DNA of 64,000 nucleotides from Rugalucina vietnamica (Eukaryota; Mollusca; Bivalvia; Lucinida; Lucinidae). Shown here piece after piece: positions 1-12,300 of the stretch; position 1 is the stretch's first letter, and each line of letters starts with the position of its first letter. Both the position numbers and the translations under genes were made by a program. Under the pieces are notes generated by a model. That model saw only the letters and a list, made by a program, of their open reading frames with translations. It ran no database searches and was not told the DNA's origin. The stretch is from positions 2,768,006-2,832,005 of the forward strand of contig OZ024877.1 of NCBI GenBank assembly GCA_964017185.1. Direction: 5' to 3'.

Positions 1-326
1 TACCGGTACCCGCATTCTGCATAAATCTTAAGTGTTCATGATAAAATGACTTCACTTCTAGGATGGACCAGCCTCAGAAGCTTGGCAAGCCTCTAGACAA
101 CCTTGGTCTCACCCAGTGAAGAATAGTGAACCAGTCCAGTCACATGACTCAGTAGCAAGGAATTCTGGGTATCACAGACCAATCACTATGCAGTGGAGTG
201 ATCCATTGTCTTCCAGGAATTTGTGGCCGGCAACAGGTAGATGGATTTTCATATAATTTTAATAGACTGTTGAAAGTTTTTTTCTAGAACTACCGTTTGT
301 TTAAGAAAGGCAAACAACATTGCATA
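1..326. other. Intergenic, nothing recognised
   Basis: No ORF, repeat or RNA gene seen. Confidence 0.5.
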
Positions 327-563
327 TGAGCCGCATCTTGAGAAAACCGGCTTTTTGCCTATGCGAAAACAAAGGCGCAGATCAGCTGTGCAGTAACTGC
401 ACAGCTGATTAGCGCCTTTATTTTCACCACACAGATAGTACAATTCCTCTTCTACTTATATACAAAGTTTCAAGCTTCTAGCCTGCTTCTTTGACCTTAC
501 AGGTCGGTTTGTGTCAGACCTGGTCGGAATCTCCGAAGACGGGTTTTCTGGCGTCGCGGCTCA
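327..563 (-). mobile_element. M1 palindromic MITE copy
   Basis: M1 consensus is about 235 bp: ends TGAGCCGCC...GGCGGCTCA with AAAACCAACA next to them, and an off-centre perfect hairpin GATCAGCTTCGCGGT/ACCGCGAAGCTGATC extended by CGAAAACAAAGGCGC. This copy is diverged (TGAGCCGCATCTTGAGAAAA; hairpin CAGCTGTGCAGTAACTGCAC), with the hairpin near its left end (minus orientation). Confidence 0.75.
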
Positions 564-757
564 TATGTCCCTTGAGATCATTATTCTTCCAAACAGACTT
601 ATTTCTCGAAATGGTAAAATTTTGTGGAATGGACATTGTCTCGCATTTTTGCTCTCATGATAAAGATTTAAATCAGACCATTTCTTTTATTGGGCTGCCC
701 TTGTCCAGGTGTCTTCTGTTTTTGACCAGAGATCATCATGATAAGAATTTAATCATT

Positions 758-967
758 TGAGCTGTGATGTGAGAAAACAGGTCTTCAGGCTTTCTGACCA
801 GGCCTGACACAAACTGGCCTTTACAGTCATAGAAGATGGCTAGAAGCTTGAAATTTTGAATATAAGTAGAAGAGAGATTGTACTATCCAAGTAGCAGAAA
901 CAAAGGCGCTGATCTGCGTCTTTGTTCTCGCCTATGCAGATTGTTGGTTTTATGGTGCGGCGGTTCA
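758..967 (+). mobile_element. M1 MITE copy, hairpin deleted
   Basis: Plus-oriented M1: GGCTAGAAGCTTGAAATTTT, TGTACTATCC and GCAGATTGTTGGTTTT are present, but only one arm of the central hairpin is left (GCGCTGATCTGCGTC). Confidence 0.7.
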
Positions 968-1387
968 TAAATCAGACTTTCTTTTATTAGACTGCCCTTG
1001 TACAGGTGTCTTCTGCTTTTGACCAGAGGTCATGATGTGATAATCATTTCTTGTCTGCAACTTTAGCTATTTGTGTCTTATCCAAATGTGGCCCAGTGAT
1101 TTATTTATATTTGACAGGTCTAGAAGGTCAAGGACAGATACAGTCTCAAAGTGTTCATGGGTTTGGAGGGCAATAGATGCACAAGGTTGTTTTCAGTATT
1201 ATGTGAACAACAAAGGGGCTAATCAGACTGCACTTTTACAGTCAGCAGATTTCTTTTTCCCACTGTCTTGAATGCTCTGTTATAGGACCTATACAGGAAG
1301 TATACAACTTCTAGTTAGCTTTATAGCTGAACAGGGCATTTAGCTTTTGCCCAGTAAATTGGCTTCAGTTAGAACATGCCTATCAAA

Positions 1388-1619
1388 TGAGCCACCTCGT
1401 GGGAAAACCAACAATGTGGTTTCCGAACAGGTCCGACACAAACCGACCTGTACAGTCACAGAAAAGAGCTAGAAGCTTGAAATTTCGGATTTAAGAAGAG
1501 GAATTGTACTATCCGTGAAGCGAAAACAAAGGCGCTGATCAGCTTCGCGGTTACCGCGAAGCTGATCTGCGTCTTTGTTTTCGCCTATGCAAATTGTTGG
1601 TTTTCCCATGGGTGGCTCA
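1388..1619 (+). mobile_element. M1 MITE copy, full length
   Basis: Both ends (TGAGCCACCTCGTGGGAAAA; GGTGGCTCA) and an intact central hairpin GCTTCGCGGTTACCGCGAAGC. Confidence 0.85.
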
Positions 1620-1801
1620 AATCTTGTAATTAAAGCCTGAACTTTTACAAGGATATTGAAAGTATGTAGAGCTTGAATTTTGAAACTTGAGTTATAGAAA
1701 AGCAGATAACAATATGTTTGCTTTCATAATCAGCAAGTGAACATATTTTGATTTTTGTTCTGCAAATAGAAAGGTGCTTATTTGCCAAAATGATTGCCAT
1801 T

Positions 1802-1978
1802 TGAGCTGCCTCATGAGAAAACCATCAATGTGGTTTTTGAACAGGTCCGACACAAAGCATGAAATTTCGGATTTAAGAAGAAGAGGGATTGTCCTTCTTG
1901 GATAGCGAAAACAAAGGAGATGATCGGTGTCTTTGTTTTTTCTTATGCAAATTGTTGGTTTTCTCATGTGGCGGCTCA
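1802..1978 (+). mobile_element. M1 MITE copy, internally deleted
   Basis: Ends TGAGCTGCCTCATGAGAAAA and GCGGCTCA are kept; parts of the left arm and most of the central hairpin are missing. Confidence 0.75.
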
Positions 1979-2189
1979 TTTTTTTTATATAAGCTTAAGA
2001 AGACAGCATAGTAGAAGCCAAAGGATGTGCCTTTACAAAACCGTGCAATATTATTGATAGTGTGAACATGGCAAAGCTTACAAAATTTTATTTACCATCA
2101 GCCTAGGTTATGCCTGCTAATGTGACTACAGGTACCTACTGTAGGTCAGAAATTTTCAGCATTATTCATGCAAATTATATTTGTTTTGT

Positions 2190-2965
2190 TATACTCCCGG
2201 CATTTATGCCGATGGGTATATAGTTTTCGTCTTTCCATTCGTTAGTTCGTATGTTTGTTAGTTCACTACATTTTACGTCAAAGTTTTCTGGTTAAAGTTT
2301 CTCTTGTGGTGTATATCTCATACACCAACAGTCAGAAACCATTCATATTTGGACCAAAAGTACCCTATAGGGTTTACTTTGTTTCCATGAGTTTGAGCCC
2401 CAGGGTCCGTGCCCGGGGATGGGGCTAGAGATCAAAATCTAGATCAAAGTTTTTTGATTAAAGTTTCTCTAGTGACGTATATCTCATATACCAATGGTCG
2501 GAAACCATTCATGTTTGGACCATAGGCACCCTATAGGGTTTGCTTTGTTTCAATGAGTTCGAGTCCCAGGGTCTATGCCCAGGGATGGGGCTACAAGTTA
2601 AAAACTAGAACACTGTAAAAAATGGATGTACTGCTGTGCAACTTTTACAAAGAGTCCATATCTTGACAATAACTTATCATAAAGCATTCATACTTCATAT
2701 GCTTTAGGTTCAATGACATCGGACCACTGGGTCAGAGTCAAGTGGGGGGTGTGGGGCTAAGGGTTAAAATCTAGAACTTCTTAAAAAATTGTATTTTCTA
2801 TACTTTTGCTATACTTGGTACATTATAAGGTGTGCTTTGTCCCTAATTACATTAGACTGTAGGGTTCATGCCCAGGGTGGGGCTAGAGGTCAAGAACTAG
2901 GACATCTTATATTTAACACTACTATTGAAGAGTGACATTCTATTTTCCATCTAGGACCGAGGACC
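2190..2965 (-). repeat. Degenerate tandem units related to H-A zone 2, reverse orientation
   Basis: Three to four units contain GGGGCTAGAGGTCAA, CATTCATRTTTGGACCATAG, CACCCTATAGGGTTTGC and AGTTTCTC. These are the reverse complement of the H-A zone 2 units (34960-35640; compare CTCCAGCCCCACCCC and CCCTACAGGGTATCTATGGT). The left edge has a short hairpin, GGCATTTATGCC (2200-2211). Probably a decayed Helentron-like relative inserted in the opposite direction. Confidence 0.5.
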
Positions 2966-3046
2966 TGACCCTCAGTGTCAAGTCCTAGATTGAGTATGCA
3001 AGTCAGCTCTGTATACTGCTCTAAAATAGATCTGTCATTCTTCTAC

Positions 3047-3071
3047 CCCCCCCCCCCCCCCCCCCCCCCCC
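3047..3071 (+). repeat. Poly-C run
   Basis: About 24 C. Similar homopolymers occur at 13349-13367 (C), 12760-12778 (G), 26313-26327 (C) and 60786-60807 (C, AHCY intron 5). Lengths may be unreliable. Confidence 0.9.
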
Positions 3072-3647
3072 ACCACCATGGTTGTAGGCAATGCTTTTTG
3101 CAAATGCATATTAATAAGATGCACTCTTTGATTCGAGAATTGAGGTTCAATGTGTCAGGGGTGAGCATATCCGGGTATGAGGCTGATGGGCTTGGGGTTG
3201 ATGGTGGCTGGGGGGCTACCAGCTAGGGGTAGCTCTCAAGGCACTTTTTCTAGTTTAATAGTATACTTACTTCTAAAGATTGTTTGAACCTCATTTATTT
3301 CAAATTAGTCTTGCAAACTTAAAAGGTGAGATATCCACATAGGCTTATTCATGATCCCATAAAAGTGATATTCATTTTTAAAATAGGAAATCTAGGTACA
3401 GGTCAGTTTGTAGGCTTTGTCATGCTCTAACTGCTTTGTATACACTCCCTGCCATTGTATTTTTGTTGCCATTTTATAAGTTATTGTTTTTGATGATTTT
3501 TCATTTGTTGTTTTGCGTAAAGTCCCAGTCTACAACAGTGTCATGTTGAGCATATTTGTGGGTCACCTATTGACACTATCCATTTGCAAGGCAATTGCAA
3601 AATTACACCATTTATATTTTGGTGCCATTCTTTTGCCAGTTTAGTTT

Positions 3648-3895
3648 AAAACACATTACGAAAACATGCTCATGAATGTAATATACTGAATTTTCCTAAG
3701 TTTTAAAAATTGAAAATTTTCAGTTGAAAAATTTTGATATTTTTCTTATTTTTGCTCAAAACATAGATTTTTGGTACACGTTAGAAATAGGTATACCCCT
3801 GTATAGAAGACAGTGTATACTCCAGTTTTGGTATGTTAAATTGAGGTATAAGGGGGTGAGGTAAAAGGGGGTATTTATTATATGGCAAGTGATGA
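3648..3895. mobile_element. Decayed M2-like copies at 3648-3895, 5125-5280 and 17248-17335
   Basis: The span given is the first copy: CATTACGAAAACATGCTCAT ... TTTTGGTACACGTTAGAAAT ... TGAGGTATAAGGGGGTGAGG, with the central hairpin lost. Two further partial copies lie at 5125-5280 and 17248-17335. Confidence 0.5.
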
Positions 3896-4189
3896 AATAT
3901 AGAGAAATATGTATTAAATATAACCAATATTTGAAAAAGTTATATTTTCACATGTGAAAATATAAAAAAGTTATATTTTCACATGTGAAAATATAAGATT
4001 TGGGAATACGCAAATTACGATTCCACCGTTTCATTTCTAATTTATACATAACTAAATTTTATAATCTGTGCTATTGTTGACGCAATGAACGTTCACACAC
4101 AAGAGCGACGTAATGACGTGACGTAATGACGTCATTTAAGATTTTGACGTCATATGCTTTAGCGCGCAACGTTACAATGGCTACATGCA

Positions 4190-4372
4190 ATATAATAAAA
4201 AGAAAATTCAAGTTTTTGTCGTGAATATGAGTTTTATTTCATCTCGTGAAGTGAAAAATTATATATTTCATTCGTGCCTTCGGCACTCATGAAATATAAA
4301 AAATTTTTCACTTCACTCAATGAAATAAAACTCATATTCACTCCAAAAACTTGAATATCCTCTATATATTAC
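4190..4372. mobile_element. Single hairpin copy of the M3 family
   Basis: Inverted arms: GAATATGAGTTTTATTTCAT on the left, ATGAAATAAAACTCATATTC on the right, meeting at TTCATTCGTGCCTTCGGCAC/TCATGAAATA. Ends with ATCCTCTATATATT as in the 19790-20880 copies. Confidence 0.6.
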
Positions 4373-4486
4373 AGGGAAATGTTATCCTGATGATTTGCCA
4401 GTTGTTTAGTTTAAAACATATTTTATTGCCTTTTAAACAGCAGTGGGGGGTGGGCTCATAAATGGCAATGATAATCTTGAATCATA

Positions 4487-4721
4487 TGAGCCGCCTCGTG
4501 GGAAAACCAACAATGTGGTTTCCGAACAGGGCCGACACAAACCGGCCTATACAGCTACAGAAGCAGGCTAGAAGCTTGAAATTTTGGAGTTAAGTAGAGG
4601 AGGAATTGTACTATCCGAGTAGCGAAAACAAAGGCGCTGATCAGCTTCGCGGTAACGCGAAGCTGATCTGCGCCTTTGTTTTTGCCTATGCAGATTGTTG
4701 GTTTTCCCATGGGGCGGCTCA
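4487..4721 (+). mobile_element. M1 MITE copy, full length
   Basis: Ends TGAGCCGCCTCGTGGGAAAA / GGGGCGGCTCA and hairpin GCTTCGCGGTAACGCGAAGC. ATA lies outside both ends (CATA|TGAG, CTCA|TATG). Confidence 0.85.
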
Positions 4722-4776
4722 TATGTAGAAAAACCTTTTCACAAACAAGTAAGCTAGAACAAAGACCATTTGCATA

Positions 4777-5037
4777 TGAGCCACATCATGAGAAAACCAA
4801 CATTTTGCATATGCAAAAACAAAGGTGTAGGTCAGCTTCGTAGTAACTGCGAAGCTGATCAGTACCTTTGTTCTCGCTATGCTGATTATACAATTTGTTC
4901 TCGCTACACTGATTATAATTTCCCTACTTTCTAAATTCAAAATTTCCAGCCAGTAGCCATCTCCTGTGCTGGTATAGCTCAGTTTGTATTGAACTCATTT
5001 GGAAACCACATTGTTGGTTTTCTTATGACGCGACTCA
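4777..5037 (-). mobile_element. M1 MITE copy, diverged
   Basis: TGAGCCACATCATGAGAAAA at the left and TTGGTTTTCTTATGACGCGA at the right, hairpin GCTTCGTAGTAACTGCGAAGC. Only 55 bases from the previous copy, in opposite orientation. Confidence 0.7.
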
Positions 5038-5368
5038 TTTGCATATGTAGTGGATGAATATGTACTGCCAATGTCAGGATTGTGTAACACGGAATAAGCA
5101 CACTGTATTGGGGCAGAAGTTCTTGCATTACAAAAACTTGCCCATGCAGTATTCAGAAATTTTCAGCTGAAAAAAAAAAGTAACAAGTAAAAAATTGAAT
5201 TTTTTTATATTTTTGATAATGTTGTTCAAAACATTGATCGTGGGTACATGTAAAAACCTCCTCGATGATTTTGGGTAAAAGTCCCATAAAATGGAGGCAA
5301 CATCCCAAAATTACCATAGCTGTTGACTGGGATGCTAAGCCACAACACAGTAAGTCTATTTATTTCCA

Positions 5369-5520
5369 AGGGTAGTGGCCTAGTGGTAGAACCTCGACTT
5401 GGAAATGAGTGGTCCTGGGATGGAACCCTCAGCTGGGAAGCCAGGTTGTATCCTTGTAGAAGACACTGACTTCACATTATACTGGTAAATACCCAGAAAA
5501 TGACAATGTGACTGGGACCT
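5369..5520 (+). mobile_element. tRNA-derived SINE
   Basis: Pol III A-box-like TAGTGGCCTAGTGGTAGAAC followed by a B-box-like GTCCTGGGATGGAACCC. The 3' part is cut by the M1 copy at 5521. Confidence 0.5.
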
Positions 5521-5757
5521 AGAGCCGCCTCGTGGGAAAACCAACATTGTGGTTTCCGAACAGGTTAGACACAAACCGAGCTGTACAAGCACAGAAGCAG
5601 GCTAGAAGCTTGAAATTTCGAATTTAAGAAGAAGAGGAAGTGTACTATCCGTGTAGTGAAAACAAAGGCGCTGATCAGCTTCGCGGTTACCGCGACGCTG
5701 ATCTGCATCTTTGTTTTCGCATATGCAGATTGTTGGTTTTCTCATGAGGCGGCTTCA
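5521..5757 (+). mobile_element. M1 MITE copy, full length, next to a SINE
   Basis: Begins AGAGCCGCCTCGTGGG and ends GGCGGCTTCA with hairpin GCTTCGCGGTTACCGCGACGC. It appears to have landed in the tail of the SINE at 5369-5520. Confidence 0.8.
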
Positions 5758-7063
5758 TTGTTGGTGTATTGTCTGATAATTTGCTAATGCATGCTCCTTG
5801 CCAGAAGTAGCCAGTAATGTCATAATACTCAGTAGAATTGCTAATTTATTATCAGGAATTCCATTTGTAACTTAACGCTCAATAAATTATACAAAGTACT
5901 CCAGAGGCTTGTGGTATAATATTTTAGTCCAGTGAAAGCTTAACAGCATGAGGTTTCTTTCAATTAGCTGTCTCTTGAACATATTCTAAGGATGACCAGG
6001 CATTTTACAAAATGCACATAAAAAGGGGGTAGGGTTGGTTAATTGCCCATTATACCATTTCTGTGAGTCTTAGCAAGCTTAATGCTGGGATTGAAAGCAG
6101 AAAGACCGCTCTTTAACATTGTCTACTGCTTTTGCCAAAACAGCTTACACTAACGACAAGTTCATGTGTATCTGAAAATTAGGTAAACACTACCAGTGGA
6201 TGTATTCAATGGGGAAATTCAAGAAAAAAACAACTACGAAATTCTGGAAAAGTCTTTAATAGTATGTTCTTAACACTCTGTATTTGATCATGGTGAAAAT
6301 CTACAAAACTTGAAACATGATAAAATTTAAAACTGTTTTCAACAGAAATAAAGGGTTGGATGCTAAGATAATTATCCAATCAATTGTGATGAAAACGGAG
6401 AAAAATGAATGAAAAATCTTCAAAAATTTCGTCAATGATTCACATAGATGATAAACTAGTACATGTACAAATATAGCACCAAATAAATGGTTTGTTCAAA
6501 TAGAATGAAAAGGCAATATGAAGACTATCACCAAATTAATACTGACCATCTTAGCACTTGGTTTAAGAAGTTACAACTATTTTAAATTTCAACATTCCAT
6601 TGATGAAATTAAAAGCTTTGGAAACGCGTTATTTTAAAATGGTAAAATGACAGTTTAAGCATAAATGTATTCAATCTAAAACAGGAAGACTTAAGATTGT
6701 AACATCATCATGTAAACTTTATTTATGGATCTTTAACAACAAATAAATCAAGCACTTTAGCTTCAGGAAGACATGATATTCTTTTTTTACATAACTTGAC
6801 TGAACACAACAGTCCAACATAATTTGTTCAACCATCCGATATTCATATAGACGATGAAACTGCATAGTAAAGCCTATTTAAACACTGATTTTACATATCA
6901 TCAGATCTCTATATACATGTAAGGACATATAAAAGTAGAAAAAAGATCATAAAAATGTTCAACACCAGAAAAGATGAGGAGCACATTTCAGCTGTCATGA
7001 CCAAAATAAGCTTTCTTTCAATTGTGAAATTTGTTTTACCTGTTTATTTGCTCACTTGATCAT
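5758..7063. other. Intergenic AT-rich DNA, nothing recognised
   Basis: No coherent ORF on either strand and no inverted or tandem repeat. The same holds for 2966-3646 (apart from the poly-C run), 7326-7992 and 8229-8603. Confidence 0.5.
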
Positions 7064-7325
7064 CAGGAAAACATGTCCGTGAAATGTACACCCGCTTAAA
7101 CCCCACTTTTATACAGAAAAACTGGGGTTTTCAGGGGTATACCTATTTTTCTTATTTTTGCTCCAAAACATAGATTGTGGGTACTCATTAGAACCGCCTC
7201 GCCGAGTACCCACAATCTTATGTTTTGAGTAAAAATAAGAAAAATATCAAAATTTTTCTTCTGATATTTTCAATTTTCACAGCTGAAAAAATCTCTATAT
7301 ATTGCATGGAGATGTTTTCGTAATG
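7064..7325. mobile_element. M2 palindromic MITE copy
   Basis: M2 plan (about 270 bp): GAAAACATGTCCGTG at one end, ATGGGCAAGTTTTCGTAATG at the other, T-rich arms TTTTTCTTATTTTTGCTC, and a central perfect hairpin ACATAGATTGTGGGTACTCG / GTTAGAACCGCC / GGCGGTTCTAAC / CCCACAATCTATGTTTT. Here the second half of the hairpin loop is deleted (ACCGCCTCGCCGAGTACCC). Confidence 0.8.
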
Positions 7326-7992
7326 TGATTACTGAAACCTCATTTTTGTCAAGCTTCCCAAAAATATTCAAATCATTAGCAAGTGATGCATTATGTAATA
7401 CAGCTTTTGGAATAAATGATACAACGTCATAATTATCAGTAAAATGTGCTGCTCTTTGTTTCTGTCAAATATGACATGAAGGTTTAAGACCATAAAATTT
7501 GATTTCTCTCTCCTTATAAACATCTAACAATAAATATAGTAACTGTATAGCACTTTAAAAGCTAACATATGATCTATCAAAGTAAATGTTATTATAACTT
7601 ATCCTATTTTATGTTAGACTGAATTATCCTGATTTGAATTTTATTAAATGTTTTGTTATCTGGTACAAAATGGCTGGTAGTTCACTCAAATGTGTACATG
7701 TATTTTGTTTATGTACCTATTTTGTTATTAAATAGATTGGTGTTACGGTGTAACCATTAGCAAATGACAAGTGATCTACTCCATTCCACTTCTATTTCCT
7801 GAGAAATTGGAGTAAATTTTCACTGAATTCCATGTTAATCAACAGTAAAGCCCCAGAAAAAAATGCCACATTCTGCAGCATCGCATCTGATGCTACACTG
7901 TTTGCAGTCCCACCTCCCCCACTCCCCCATCCAAATAAAAAAAAGATACATGTATGATGCCAGGCTAACAAGCAAAAGTTCCCAATGACATA

Positions 7993-8228
7993 TGAGCCGC
8001 CTCATGGGAAAACCAACAATGTGGTTTCCGACCAGGTCCGACACAAACCGACCTGTACAGTCACAGAAAAGAGCTAGAATCTTGAAATTTCGGATTTAAG
8101 TAGAAGAGGAACTGTACTATCTGAGTAGCGAAAACAAAGGCGCTGATCAGCTTCGCAGTTACTGCGAAGCTGATCTGCACCTTTGTTTTCGCCTAGGCAG
8201 ATTGTTGGTTTTCCCATGTGGCAGCTCA
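7993..8228 (+). mobile_element. M1 MITE copy, full length
   Basis: TGAGCCGCCTCATGGGAAAA ... GGCAGCTCA, hairpin GCTTCGCAGTTACTGCGAAGC (compensated base pair, A-T for G-C). Confidence 0.85.
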
Positions 8229-8603
8229 ATTATATAATTATATTGCACAAAACTAAGGTTTGAAAGCATTCCAACCTATGTTTTTGAAATGAAATTACAT
8301 CCCACTCTAGATATTTCTAGACAAAGTTTTGAATATTAAAGGGAAACAAGCAAATTCACAATGAATCTGTACTTCAAGTAATGCAAGTCCTAAATAGAGC
8401 TGTTTAAAAGATGTCCGATAGGTTACTATTCAATACACAAAGACAAATGCTACGTCCTTCAAAACTAAACTGCAGACTAACCTTAAAACTATATTCTACA
8501 ATTAATCATGAAATAAGAAAAATCAAATGCACATAAATGAGGTATGTGTGATATAGAACCTTTGGCATGTAAAACAGTAAGTTTGATTTTCATTAATATT
8601 ATT

Positions 8604-8839
8604 TGAGCCGCCTCATGGGAAAACCAACAATCTGCATAGGCGAAAACAAAGGCGCAGATCAGCTTCGCGGTAACCGCGAAGCTGATCAGCGCCTTTGTTT
8701 TCGCTACTCGGATAATACAATTCCTCGTCTACTTAAATCCGAAATTTTAAGCTTCTAGCTTTTTTCTGTGCTTGTACAGCCCGGTTTGTGTCGAACCTGT
8801 TCGGAAACCACATTGTTGGTTTTCCCACGAGGCGGCTCA
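8604..8839 (-). mobile_element. M1 MITE copy, full length
   Basis: TGAGCCGCCTCATGGGAAAA ... GGCGGCTCA with an unbroken hairpin GCTTCGCGGTAACCGCGAAGC near the left end. Confidence 0.85.
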
Positions 8840-9161
8840 TTTCTACGGGCGAAATACATTGAACAAACATCATACTACTACTATTTCTCATTTCTACATT
8901 ACGTTAAACAGCTAGAGTGCAGTTAACCAGTCTCTGCTTTTTCAGACTAATCTTTATGGGTAGGGTTACCTTCAAATACTTTACTGCTGTACTTTGTTTG
9001 GTGTAAATGTGTCGACTGAAGTTCATGTAGGTATAGGGGCAAGAGCCCCCCGTTTATTTGAAATGCTAATAAACAATGAAATAGTAGAGACCGATAAAGT
9101 GCAACTGAGCCTGTTAAACTATAACTGGTTTGGTTATGATTATTTAACAATGAACTATATA

Positions 9162-9264
9162 TGAGCTGCAACACAAGAAAACCAGTTTTTGGGGTTTGAG
9201 TTAACGCACAGCTGATCTGCGCCTTTGTTTTCGCAAAATCCAATTTTTGTCGTGATGCGGCTCA
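9162..9264 (-). mobile_element. M1 MITE deletion derivative
   Basis: About 100 bp: TGAGCTGCAACACAAGAAAA ... CACAGCTGATCTGCGCC ... GATGCGGCTCA. Lies 134 bases downstream of the TWSG1 stop codon, probably in or next to its 3' UTR. Confidence 0.6.
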
Positions 9265-9397
9265 ATTCATCCTTTGGCAACAACTTGTGACTTAACCTTT
9301 TATCCAATAACAACAGCACTGGGCGAAGCCAAAACTCTTCAAAATTATGGCCTTTGGTAAAATATACTTCTCACTAACATTAACAAGAACATTATCA

Positions 9398-12300
9398 CTA
9401 ATTTTCCTTCTTATGATGTTTAGTTTCCCCATCAATCTGTAACTCTTCTACAGCAACATCATGAATGCTCTCCCCTTGTGTCTCTTCACTATCTTCCTCC
9501 TCCTCCCCCTTACACTGTAAACACTGGGGCTCATTCAGTCCATAGTCAATACATGTGTCCCCGATACACTGGCAACACCCGGCGTCATGGAACCAGCGAT
9601 ACTTCGCAGAGCCCATTGACTTGCAGGATTGTTTACACTTGCCGAGGGATGTGCATTCTGACATGAATGCTACTGTACAGTTATATGGCCCTGGCATGCC
9701 GAAATGAGACGTGCTTTGTCCTCCCATGTCTGATTCTTTCACTGAAAAATGGAGAAATTTGGACAATAGGTAAAAACAGATGCATGATTGTAGGCCCATC
9801 TATAAATTAGGGGAGTGCTGTGGCACAGAGCATCAGACTCCAAATCAAGAGATCCTGGTTTCGACCACCACTGGCGGCACTGTGTTGCGTCCTTCAGCAA
9901 GACACGTTTACTCCCCAGAGCACTGGTTAAAACCCAGGAAGCAGTGGCTCTGTCCCGACATGACCGAAAAATTGTTGACCGGGACGTTAAACCTCAATAC
10001 AAATAGACAAATAATTTGACAGAGAGAAAATGTGGAGAAAAAAAAGTTTTCTGAAACATTTGTCTAAGTACTGTAAAGTCGGAAATTTTCGCGTGACTTT
10101 TATTTTGCGAATTTTTGATTTCCGAATTATTAGCGAGTTCTTGAATTCGCGAGTTAATGGCCATGTATTCTATAAAGTTTATAGGGACTATTTATTAGCG
10201 AGAACTTTAAATTCGCGAGGTAACCAATTCGCGAATATTAGCGAAAATTAAGTTCTCGCAAATATTTCCGAATTTACAGTATTAAATGAATTTTTTGAGC
10301 ACCTTCAACTTGATCAGCCACAGAACTGAGGTAAAGATCAGCCTGCACTTCATTCTTGCCTGACAAACCAATAATTTGAGCCTGTGCATGAGAAAACCAA
10401 CAATTTGGGTTTCGACCAGGTCTGACACAAACTGACCTGTATAGTCACAGAGGATGGTTAGAGGCTTGAAATTTCGCATTTAAGTAGAAGAGGGATTGCA
10501 CTATCCGTGTAGCGAAAACAAAGGCGCTGATCAGCTTCGCGGTCACCGCGAAGCTGATCTGCGGCTTTGTTTTCGCCTATGCAAATTGTTGGTTTTCTCA
10601 TGCACAGGCTCATTTTATAAGTTTTAATGTTTGTTTTGCTGCCTATATTGTGATGAATAAATCTTATTAAATGTATAGTTTGTGAATAACAGTCAGATCA
10701 GTCTTAACTGTTCCTTGACTAAAGATACAAATGAAAAATACTATTGGACATGTCACAAAAAGTTCGAAGTATGAAAAATTTCACTCTCAGTTTATTTATG
10801 TTAACAGTGCAGCTGACCAAAGTAAACCAGACACTGTAACTTAAACAGACCTTATTAAGCTTCTATCAAACAAGATGAAAGATTTTATGTGAATATTTAC
10901 AAGTTTGAAGCAGACAAAACATAAACAATTGCATGCCAAAACCTGCGTAATCACAAGAAAATCAGTTTCAACAAAAAGACAAACATTATTGCATAGAAAA
11001 TACAAAATGTGGTTAACAGAGAGTGGTGGTCTAGTAGTAGAGCATCATACTGGGGATTGACACTCATCTGAGTTTCAAACCCCACTGACATTGAGTTTTT
11101 ACCTGAGCAAATCACATTAAGTCCTCATAATACTGCTTCATATGTGCCGGCCCTATCCCAATATGACTGAAAACTGTTGACTGGGATGTTAAACAATAAT
11201 TATTGAACAAAAATGTCCATCTAAACCTATGTTCAAAATAAACCATTTTATTGAATCATGTCGATTCAGTCCAGTAGATAAGACAAATTTTTCTATGCTG
11301 CATCTCTGTGTTTTGAAGCCTAACACCTGTGGAAAAGTTTTAACTCCAGGTAAATTGATGAAATTATTTTACCATATTGCACTTTGCAAGACACACAGAT
11401 TAGGTGCATATTTCATGGAAACTGAATCTCATTTTTGTGATTTCTCCATAAAATATAATTTATGGGTACTCATTTAGAGTGCCTCAGTGAAATCTTCTAA
11501 TTAAACATGTTTTAAAACTGTTTTTTACAGAGAGATTACACAGGCATTTCAGTTACAACAAAGTTTGCACATTATCTCTATTTCTGCTTAACATGTCAAA
11601 AACACATCAATTAGTGTTCAACTAGGTTAGTCTCATTCACATGGATATCAAAAATCACATTATAACATTTTATCAATGATCTTGGTTTTTCCAATTCATT
11701 TTCAATAATTCAATTTTTACATTACCATAACTTTTTGTATACCTTGTTGCATATTTTTCTATTTTTATTTTGCAGTGCATAACATTCTTCCTGAGAAATT
11801 GAACAGTTGACAAGAACTGAAAAAGTTAACCCCTTCTTAAAAATATGAGCAATGTGATGAGAAAACCAGGGCCCAGTAACTCGAAGGCATCGTAAGTCCC
11901 CCTACTTACAACATACTTAAGATGGCCACCTCAAAATTTACGCCCTTGCTATTCTAGTTACTCTAAGCTATCGTAACTTTTCAAATGAAAGGTGCCACTT
12001 TGTACGATAAGACCACGCCAAAGTTACGATGCTGTTATATTGTTACCGTAACTTAAGGTCCTTTTAAGTTATTCACCATAATCGTTAAGAGATACTTAAG
12101 TTAGTCGTAAGTTGATCTTAAGCTTAAGATGGCTTTGAGTTACCAACCCCAGATCCTTGCATATACGAAAACAAAGTAACTGCATACGAAAACAAAGCAA
12201 CTACAGAGCTGATCAGTGTCTTTGTTTACGCTGCATAGATAGTACAATTCCTCTTTTTCTTAACATTGCAAGCTTCTAACCCTCTTCTGTGACTGTACAG

